From NCBI GenBank assembly GCA_010015675.1, contig ML977017.1, positions 1 through 14,058 of the forward strand: 14,058 nucleotides of DNA. The letters are read 5' to 3'. The stretch is from Byssothecium circinans (Eukaryota > Ascomycota > Dothideomycetes > Pleosporales > Massarinaceae). Both the position numbers and the translations under genes were made by a program. The notes beneath the pieces are model-generated. The model made no database searches, was not told the DNA's origin, and was given only the letters and a program-made list of their open reading frames with translations. Shown piece by piece: positions 1 through 7,124 of this stretch (its first letter is position 1; each line of letters opens with the position of its first letter).

Positions 1-699
1 AGCTTTTGCTGATTGATTGTGTTGGCTGCACGCGTCGCGGTAACACCTCGGTGCCTTCGTGAGAGTGTAGATCGATTAACACCATATCTAGTAGCAATTT
101 CTGTATATGAAAAATCTTCTCCTGGTTCTCGCGATTCGATCTCATCTATCGCAGCTTGAATTGGATCCATATTGGTGGAGTTATCGCGTATTGGAAGTAG
201 GGAGTTTTGACGCGTCGGATGTTCGGCGTGCATTGGCTGAATCCGTGCATTGGGTGCACGGACACGTTATACGACTTGGCAGTTGTCGCAAAACGGCGGT
301 GGTCAGTCAATAGAAGGAGCGATATGGCATTTGTGGTTGTCAACCACCTGTTCTGTGTGGACGGTACTCAGGGGAGATTCCTGGATGGAGGCTCCACCGA
401 TCCTGTGCAGCGCTTGGCTGCCTATGCCGGTTGTTTGGTAGTAGCCTTTCGTTGGCGGATACACCCCCAGATTTCTAGATTATGGCGGCTTCATTGGTGC
501 AACACCCAACGTTGATTGCTATTTACGATAGCAAATGGGCCGAATTGCTCGTATGTGTACCACGCGAGGTGCAGTGAGCGTGAGAACTACGTCACAGACA
601 CCAGGGTGAGGTTGAAGCCGAAACGTGCTTAAAAGGATCCTGCAAGGTCAAGATGAATGGCAATATCGAAGTCTGAAGATCGTTCGTTGATCGCCTAAG
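1..699. other. Left-end stretch with no recognisable gene
   Basis: Several short overlapping open frames occur on both strands here, none longer than about 100 codons, and none shows a family motif I recognise. Their mutual overlap suggests chance ORFs. Two perfect short inverted repeats are present: 242-249 with 255-262 (8-bp arms, 5-bp loop) and 333-339 with 341-347 (7-bp arms, 1-bp spacer). The right part should hold the promoter of the oxidoreductase starting near 700, but I see no convincing TATA box. It could also be the decayed tail of a gene outside the window. Confidence 0.5.
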
Positions 700-2242
700 A
701 TGTTGTCCCTGCTCTTTACGTCCCTCCTACTCGGTAGATTGGCATAGGCCGACACCTGCACCTCTGTGGAAGCTCTCGGATACATCAATGTCACTCGATC
801 CATCCATCCCGCCTATATCGAAGAGCAGTCGCAATACTGGTCCACTTCTTGCTCTGGTCAGGCTCCCCCGTGTAATGGTTATAACAGATCAACAAGGGCT
901 TTTGCTAACGCGAGAAATAGCGCTTCTCCCTTCCTGCATCATCTTCCCAAAGTCGGTGGAAGAAGTCTCCACAGTCGTCAAGATCCTAGCCAACACGACT
1001 GAGAAGTTTGCGGTGAAGTCAGGGGGTCACAACCCCAACAACTACTTTTCAAGTGTTGATGGAGGTCCACTGATCAGCACGGAGCATCTCGATCAGGCGA
1101 ACTTAAACCAAGCCACCGGAGTTGTCGATGTTGGGCCTGGTAATCGACTTGATGGGATAGCAGCAAAGCTACAGGGAAGTGGATGGACGTTCGTCGGTGG
1201 TAGGATCGGAAACACAGGCGTCGGAGGCCTTGTTCTTGGTGGAGGGTTGTCCTATATGTCTGCACAATACGGTTGGGCGGCAAGCCAGGTTCTCGAGTAT
1301 GAGATCGTGTTCGCAAATGGTACCATCGGCCATGTCAACGAGGACTATGCGGATTTGTTCAAGGCACTGAAGGGTGGCGGAAACAATTTTGGAGTAGTGA
1401 CAAACTACAAGCTGCAAGCGCATCCGCAGGCCAACATTTGGGGAGGGAATCTTGTATATCTCCGAACGCCCGAGAAGGACAAGAAGTTGTTGAAGGCAGT
1501 GCGCGACTTTACCGAGTACAACACCGACCCAAAAGCTGCTGTCATTGTAACCGCCGAAAGGGCGAACGTCAACGTCGTCGACTCCTGGATCATATTCCTC
1601 TTTTACGATGGGCCGAGACCTCCCACAGGCATCTTTGCCAATTTCACGGACGCCAATCCTTTGCTAGACACGACCCGCGAGCGCACATATGCTGACCTGA
1701 TGGCGTCAAGCAACTGGGTCGTGCTCAAGGGAGTGGTGGTCGACATCGCTACTGAAACCATTCCGCTGCCCTCCGCCGAGAACGAAGTAAAGGTCATGGA
1801 GAGTCTCCACAATCACTGGCGCAACGTCAGTGAGACGACTCTCCTCGAGCTCGGTATCGTAGCATCCATTGCTTGGCAGCCGTTCCCTAAAGCGATCGCT
1901 AAGGAAGCTCGTAAGAGAAGTCCCGACCTCATCGATGCAGACGATGATGTTGATCGTATCATTATCGAGATGAACTATGCGTTCTTGACACTGCCGAATT
2001 ACGAGAAGATGGCGAACACGATGGAGGCGACTTATTCAGGCGTGCGGGACAGAGTTTTGGGTTGGCAAGCAGACAAGACTCTGCCGGAAGCCTATTTGCC
2101 TGTATTTATGAACTACGGATTCTATCGTCAAGATTATTTTGGGAGATTGAGACCTGAGAGCCGGGCATTGGCGAAGTCGGTGGCAGATGAGGTCGATCCA
2201 GAGGGACTGTTCCGGACGCGCACGGGTGGCTGGAAACCGTGA
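700..2242 (+). CDS. Secreted berberine-bridge-type FAD-binding oxidoreductase, signal peptide interrupted by TAG
   Basis: Flavin oxidase/dehydrogenase of the FAD_binding_4 plus BBE-tail family; substrate unknown. The preferred model starts at ATG 700 with a hydrophobic signal peptide (MLSLLFTSLLLGRLA), then an in-frame TAG at 745-747, then coding-like sequence with the family's early Cys, YWS and CxxLxPxC pattern. An intron at 857-920 (GTCAGG...GCTAAC...TAG, 64 bp) restores that pattern; a donor at 872 also keeps frame but fits less well. KSGGHN (about residues 85-90) carries the histidine expected to bind FAD covalently. The second-site cysteine of bicovalent relatives is absent (GGRIGNTGVGG), so flavin attachment is probably monocovalent. 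The C terminus has the BBE-like NYG...YFG...RL and DPEG.F motifs. Several N-x-S/T sites fit secretion. The model has about 491 residues, normal for the family. An ATG at 788 opens an uninterrupted 484-codon frame, but it lacks the signal peptide and reads the intron as coding. The TAG makes this a possible pseudogene. Confidence 0.8.
745..747 (+). other. In-frame TAG within the signal peptide of the FAD oxidoreductase
   Basis: In the frame of ATG 700 the residues before TAG are LLLGRLA and those after it are ADTCTSVEAL, so conserved coding sequence continues past the stop. A single C-to-T change of CAG (Gln) would create it, giving an ancestral LAQAD that makes a plausible signal-peptidase region. 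The change is in a CpA context, the one preferred by RIP. No GT-AG intron of normal length removes it without also removing conserved-looking residues. Sequencing error is an alternative. Confidence 0.6.
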
Positions 2243-2829
2243 GATGTTCAGTACGCAACATGGTTGATCCCAGTACTGTAACGATGGTGTCGAAGTGCAG
2301 ATGTCAATTCCTCGGTCGTGGGCAAACCTAGATGGGATTAGTGGCGTAGATTTGAATCAAACATCCTGTCATGGCTCCTTTTCCTCTACCAACAACAGTA
2401 AATATCAGCCAACATGACCAGATGCTTGGAGAGAAAGTGTGCGAAAAGAAGTTTCTTGTTTCTCTTATCTTGTTTTGAGATCCTATCCTAGTGAACCGCC
2501 CTGGTTTGCACTGTTGAAGTCGGGGGTACTTCACCTTGAAAACCATGGAAAGCGTACCTCAACTTTTGATACGCGCCTGTGAACCCTGTATTATAGTTCA
2601 ATTTACCTTGAAAATATTGACCTTTCAACTTGTCAGCGGCATATGCTCACCGATGTAAGCACACCCCCTCACACGTGATGCGGGCCTGACACTTCCTATA
2701 AACTCCCGTTAGAGAAGGCTGTGGACACTTTCTATACGTGCTCAATTAACATTGTAAACATCTAAATGCCGCAGCTCGGACCCGTTCCTCCCAAACCCAT
2801 ACCAGTCGCGACCAGACTTAGTCGTCAAA
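2243..2829. promoter_or_regulatory. Intergenic region and presumed promoter of the FAD monooxygenase
   Basis: No gene is visible. The stretch holds the 3' region of the oxidoreductase and the upstream region of the monooxygenase. The sequence ACCTTGAAAA occurs twice, at 2533-2542 and 2605-2614. A CCCCT stress-element-like box lies at 2665-2669, and a CACGTG E-box, read as CACGTGA, at 2672-2677. These short matches are suggestive only. Confidence 0.4.
2697..2702 (+). promoter_or_regulatory. TATA box candidate for the FAD monooxygenase
   Basis: TATAAA lies 127 bp upstream of the ATG at 2830 and just downstream of the CACGTG and CCCCT boxes. The position is reasonable for a fungal core promoter with a 5' leader of about 80-100 nt. 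Confidence 0.5.
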
Positions 2830-4191
2830 ATGCCAACTCCCCAACCTAAGCCGTACACGCTCGCCATCGTAGGCGGAGGCATATCAGGCCTCGTCCTCGC
2901 CATCGCTCTCACCAAACACCAAATCCCAATCACAATCTATGAGTCCGCCGCCCAATTTGGCGAAATCGGTGCAGGAGTCGGGTTTCAACCAAATTTTGTC
3001 CGAGTTATGGAGCGTATCTCTCCAGCCTTGAAACAAGCCTTCTTACGCGTCTACCAGTACTTCGAATCCGACATGGTCAAATGGTGGGACGTCCGGATTA
3101 GTGATCGACGGAAAGCTAGTGCGGAGGGTGTTGTTCGCGTAAAAGACGGGAAGAGTATTAAACTTGATGAGATTGTCTTTACCATTCCAGGGAGAGAGGG
3201 TGAAGGCGGTGGTGTGCATCGAGCGCAGTTCCTTGATGAGTTGGTGAAGTTGCTTCCAGAGGGAATCACGCAGTTTAGGAAGAGACTTACGGATATCACC
3301 AAAGGGACGGATGGGTCTAACGACGCAGTGCTGCATTTCGCAGACGGCACGACAGCGCAGCATACAGCAGTGATAGGCTGTGACGGTATCAAGTCTCGAA
3401 CTCGCAAAATAGTTCTTGGTGAGAAGGAAGCGCGGCCTGTCTTCACAGGGAAGTACGTATACCGGGGTTTGATTCCTGTCGATGAAGCCTTGAGTGTTTT
3501 GGGCGACGAGAACCAGTGCAAAACGCCACAAATGTACTCTGGATATCATGGGCATGTTCTCACGTATTCTATCGCTAATGGCACCATCATGAACGGTACG
3601 ATGAGCATCTGCTTTGAGTCAGTTTTACGTCATAAGTTACTAACTTGGTGAGTAGTTGCCGCATTCAACTCGACAAACGAGTGGAAAAATTCCGAATGGG
3701 TTACCAAGACTTCGCATGAAGAAATGCTAGAAGACTACAAAGACTGGACGCAAACGGTCAAAGGCATCCTCACTCGCCTGAAGAACCCCGATGTTTGGGC
3801 ACTCTTCAACCAAACCCCGGCAAAAACCTTCTTCCAAATGGAACCGAGGGTGTGTCTACTAGGGGATGCTGCACATGCCTCTACACCGCATCAAGGTTCT
3901 GGTGCGGGCATGGGTATCGAAGACGCTTGGATCCTGAGTGAGCTGTTGGCCGAAGTTGACACTGTAGACGACTTGGCAAAAGTTTTCCGCGCGTATGAGA
4001 CTGTAAGACGCCCTCGGGATCTAAAGCTGGTGGAGACCAGTCGGGAAGCTGGTATTGTCTGGGACATGGAAGGTCTAGAGGGGGTAGATATCGATGCGTT
4101 TGAGCGTAATGCTTGCTCACGGATGGCCTGGATTTGGGATCATGATATCGCTGCCGACCTTGAACGAGCGCGAGAGATACTAAGAGAGTAA
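2830..4191 (+). CDS. FAD-dependent monooxygenase, salicylate hydroxylase-like (class A flavoprotein)
   Basis: Predicted NAD(P)H-dependent aromatic hydroxylase of the FAD_binding_3 (PF01494) family, soluble, substrate unknown. Exon 1 is 2830-3595 and exon 2 is 3656-4191. The 60-bp intron 3596-3655 has GTACGA, TTACTAAC and TAG and is needed to join HVLTYSIANGTIMN to VAAFNSTNEW, which matches the family. The product has 433 residues, a normal length. Visible motifs are the dinucleotide fold GGGISG at 15-20 with E38 ending strand 2, the DG motif (C184-D185-G186), and GDAAH at 325-329 followed by PHQGSGAGMGIEDA, the FAD-ribityl motif. No signal peptide, membrane segment or C-terminal peroxisomal signal is seen. 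The start context CAAAATGCC is strong. It shares orientation with the oxidoreductase upstream and the transporter downstream. Related enzymes act on salicylate, hydroxynicotinate and polyketide or alkaloid intermediates, so the reaction cannot be fixed from sequence. Confidence 0.92.
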
Positions 4192-5079
4192 TGGAGCTGT
4201 GGGCTATTTTTTATCAATCTTTTAAAGGTTTGTCGGAAGTCTTGCGCGAAGTTCTTGATAGGAATGCAATGATTGACCATAAGAGCCTGGTCATAGACAC
4301 GCTTCCCACCCGTCAGTTTTGCTTCAAATTATGCAAGACACTAATTATAAGCCATTGGAGCTTATGGATAGAATAATCTCCAGGTCCTATATATGGTGTA
4401 CTTCCTCAATGCAGAAGCACTGTGTTCTGCATCGTTTCTCAATATATAACTCAGTCGCACTATCTTTTATAAGTCAACCCTCTTTCCCATAGGGAATACA
4501 AGCACAACCGTAAGAGCTAGTGAGGCATGAAGACAAAGGTACAGACATACCCTAGTACAAATTTACACCGATCAGTAGGAATGACCTATCACGACACATC
4601 TCCTATATGAGATCTCCGCAACCCCGCATGCACCCCGATCTTCTCCCTGCTGCCTTTTCCTTTCACTTAACTGACTAATCCATACCACACGGTAATTAGA
4701 CGTGTTTTTCCCCGTGAATGTTACTAGCGCCCGGAACGTAATCCCTCAAGGTACCTTGAGAACGCAGCGAGCGCGTCACCCGCTAGATCCCCTAGTTTCT
4801 TTCGACGGTCCCAGCCCTTTGGAGTGGATCACCACATCTTATACATATGGACTGGGGCCTTTTCTCTTACTTTGCATTATGGCGCGGGCGTCTGCTTACT
4901 TTATCACGTTCAGCCGGTAGTTGGGCGTAGTGCATGTAGCTGCCTTGTCAAGTTAGACCATGATTTCTTCGAACCTTTTAAAACTTCATTCCTTATTATT
5001 CTTCAATTTCGATTCTTTTCTCAATAAATACCTTCAGGTTCACCATTTCAGCTACTATCTTTTTTAGCCCTGTTTCAAC
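4192..5079. promoter_or_regulatory. Intergenic region and presumed promoter of the MFS transporter
   Basis: No gene is supported; the small open frames near 4191-4376 and 4702-5027 show no family signature. The proximal 100 bp before the ATG at 5080 is pyrimidine-rich, as is common in fungal promoters and leaders, and no clear TATA box lies close to the start. TATATAA and TTATAA stretches occur at about 4443 and 4468 but are over 600 bp away. GATA-type sites (HGATAR, either strand) at 4256-4261, 4460-4465, 4586-4591 and 5055-5060 are roughly what chance would give. Confidence 0.4.
4745..4760. promoter_or_regulatory. Perfect 16-bp palindrome upstream of the MFS transporter
   Basis: CTCAAGGTACCTTGAG is its own reverse complement over 16 bp and lies 320 bp before the transporter ATG. 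Its half-site ACCTTGA is also the core of the two ACCTTGAAAA boxes upstream of the monooxygenase (2533 and 2605). A dimeric transcription factor site is an inference; nothing identifies the factor. Confidence 0.35.
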
Positions 5080-6722
5080 ATGGCCGAGAAAGCAATAACT
5101 GCCAAAGATGCTGAGCTCTCTCCCAGTGAATGCACCGACGACAAAGCCGCTGAGCGCCGCCTCGTCCGCAAGCTCGACATACGCATCATACCAATCCTAT
5201 GGATACTCTATCTCGTCAATTTTCTCGACAGGGCGAACGTAAGATGCCCAATATCACTTACCCAACAGCCCTACCATTAACGTAAATCGTCATACCAACT
5301 TACACTACTTTTTCAGATCGGCAACGCAAAAATCGCCGGCATGGAAAAGGATCTCCACTTAACGGGCCAACGCTTCAACATAGCCGCCTGGGTCTTCAAC
5401 CTCGGCTACCTCGTCGCCGGCGTCCCCCTAACCATCGTCTTCAAGCGCTACGGCCCGAAATCGCTGTGCGTCATGATGGTAGCCTGGGGAATCACCGTGG
5501 TAGGGTGCGGCCTTGCAAAAACCTGGGGACAGCTCGTCGTCACGCGACTTCTCGAGGGCATGGCCGAATCAGCCTTCATCAGTGGTTGTGCGTATTTGAT
5601 AGGGGCGTATTATACGACTGATGAGTATTTGAGCCGTTATGTTTTCTTTTTTACAGCGGGTATTATTGCGGGAGCGATTAATGGGTTTGTTTCTGCTTTG
5701 TTGGCGAAGATGGATGGTGTGGGTGGGTATGCGGCTTGGAGATGGTAAGTTCTGATTCCGAGGCACCGTCTCAGATACTCTCCGTCTTTGCTTCTCTCGT
5801 TTGAGAAACACTATTAAAAAACCAGCAGGATTTTCATCATGGAAGGCATCCTGACAATCGTCATCGCAACCCTCGCATACCCACTCATCGTACCATGTAA
5901 GCAACCCCATCCCCTAACCTACTATCCACTAACCCCCGGCCTCGCCACACAGTTCCCGAACACGCCACCTTCCTCCCCGCCGCCCAAAAATCCCTCCTCC
6001 TCTCCCGCACCAAACACTCCGGCCACGACCCCAACGACACCATGACCCCCGCAAAAGCCCTCTCCTGCCTCTCCAACTGGCGCATCTGGGCCGGCGTCCT
6101 AATGTACCTCGGCGTCACCGAGTCCGCAAACAGCATCTCCAATTTCCAACCCACCATCCTCCGAGGCCTAGGCTACACCTCCACCCAAGCCCAAATCCAC
6201 ACCGTACCCGTCTATGTCACTGGCGCCACTGTTTCAATCATCATCTGCGTCCTCAGCGAGAGGTTAAAGAAACGGTATCCGTTTTACATTCTCGGCTGTG
6301 CGATTCTGGCAACTGGATTGGCGGTGTTGGTTGCGTACCCCAGGGACCCGAAGACTAGGTATCTGGGCATGTTTTTTATGGCCGCGGGGTGTTATAGTGC
6401 TATGCCGATTGCTATTATTTGGACGACGCTTAATACAGGGCAAGGCTATGAGCGCGCTTTTACCCTGGGGATGATTCTTAATTTCGGCACTGCGGGGGCG
6501 TTTATTAGCTCCAATGTTTTTCTTTTGAGAGAGACGCCGAAGTTTCGTACGGGGTTTAGCACGGGGTTGGGTCTGGCGTTTGTCGCTGTGACGGCGGCGA
6601 CGTGTATTTTTGTGGCGAGCTGGTGGGAGAATAGAAAAAGAGATGAGAGGACGAGGAATGGGAGGGGAGGTGAGGGTGGGGAGGATCGAAATTGCCATCC
6701 GGAGTTTCGGTACGCTTTGTGA
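5080..6722 (+). CDS. MFS transporter, Dal5/allantoate permease-like (anion:cation symporter family)
   Basis: Plasma-membrane secondary transporter, probably an H+ symporter for a small organic anion; relatives import allantoate, nicotinate, pantothenate or biotin precursors. Four exons: 5080-5238, 5317-5744, 5829-5896 and 5953-6722; introns are 78, 84 and 56 bp, all GT-AG. Joined, they give 474 residues, near the family norm. The N-terminal cytosolic tail ends in RRLVRKLDIRIIPILW, followed by the family hallmark NFLDRAN-IGNA (about 47-57), which is formed only by splicing intron 1. About twelve hydrophobic segments follow, six on each side of a central loop near the exon 3-4 junction. The C terminus HPEFRYAL resembles the usual conserved end of this family, so the stop is natural. 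The start context CAACATGGC is good. The last 30 codons become strongly purine-rich. It may move a substrate or product of the adjacent oxidoreductases, which is inference from position. Confidence 0.93.
6660..6681 (+). other. Potential G-quadruplex within the transporter C-terminal coding sequence
   Basis: Four G-runs (6660-6662, 6664-6667, 6674-6676, 6678-6681) with loops of 1, 6 and 1 nt fit the G3+N1-7 pattern on the coding strand, so the mRNA could also fold. It lies in a purine-rich tract from about 6628 and encodes the variable Gly/Arg/Glu-rich segment before the conserved last residues. Confidence 0.5.
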
Positions 6723-6723
6723 G

Positions 6724-6862
6724 CTAAGTAGGGGTTATAAAGCTAGCAAAGCTCGTCCAAGGGTGTATCAGTGTGCCTTGTATCAGTTTCTAATATCTTA
6801 GATGAGGGAGGCCAAAGTCTCGCAGCTCAGTGAGTGGACTTTGTACCTAGGAGTTTATTGAG
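6724..6862 (-). repeat. Diverged extra copy of the 144-bp intron (introner-like or MITE-like element), copy A
   Basis: Collinear with 8273-8416, the intron of the NRPS-like gene. 6724-6766 matches 8273-8316 at 35 of 44 columns by hand, including 12 identical bases (CTAAGTAGGGGT), and 7 of 8 substitutions are transitions. The far end also matches: TCAGT, GACTTTGTA, CTAGGA and TTTA recur in order, and the distance between end blocks is 113 bp here against 118 bp in the intron. The acceptor-side CTACTTAG (minus strand) is kept. The donor GTGAGT is changed to CCTCAA, so this copy should not splice. Flanks on either side do not match the flanks of the intron. It begins one base after the transporter stop codon. 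The strand given is the one on which the intron copy reads 5' to 3'. Confidence 0.7.
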
Positions 6863-7124
6863 GTGCTGGGGAAAGATGGAGAAATTACGAAAATCTATTA
6901 AGTGCTACAAGCAGCAGATGGGGTAATCGAGAAGCATACTACATTCTATTGTGTTCTTACTTGGTGCACTGATATCATGCTTATGCTCTGTGAAAGACCC
7001 GTCTTCAAACTCTGATACTCATTACACATTTTATCCGTTCAAAAGCTCGCGAGAGGAAACCTGCTCTAAGAGATAAATATACCCATTCCGTACCTGTCTG
7101 ATTTCCGTGGTCTTGAGCTGGAGT
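6863..7124. other. 3' intergenic space between convergent genes
   Basis: With the element at 6724-6862, this makes a gap of about 400 bp between the transporter and the NRPS-like gene, whose 3' ends face each other. It should contain both transcript ends. I see no further gene, and no polyadenylation signal that I would call with confidence. Confidence 0.5.

Noticed and set aside
107..515. Overlapping short ORFs at the left end as real genes
   Set aside because: They overlap on both strands, lack motifs and have no supporting splice or start context.
872..920. Alternative 49-bp intron with donor GTAATG in the oxidoreductase
   Set aside because: It also keeps frame and its donor is better, but it leaves extra residues (GQAPPS) in the conserved CxxLxPxC region. 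The 64-bp intron 857-920 fits better; transcripts must decide.
788..2242. Intronless 484-codon model of the BBE-type oxidoreductase starting at 788
   Set aside because: Its first 40 or so residues match nothing in the family, while the other frame upstream encodes a signal peptide and the conserved YWS...C region, linked by a good intron with a CTAAC branch site.
3043..3555. Antisense open frames of 156 and 170 codons
   Set aside because: They lie wholly within monooxygenase exon 1 with no recognisable motif: shadow ORFs.
4256..5060. GATA-factor (nitrogen regulation) sites upstream of the Dal5-type transporter
   Set aside because: Four HGATAR matches in about 890 bp is close to chance expectation on both strands, so regulation by nitrogen is not supported by this alone.
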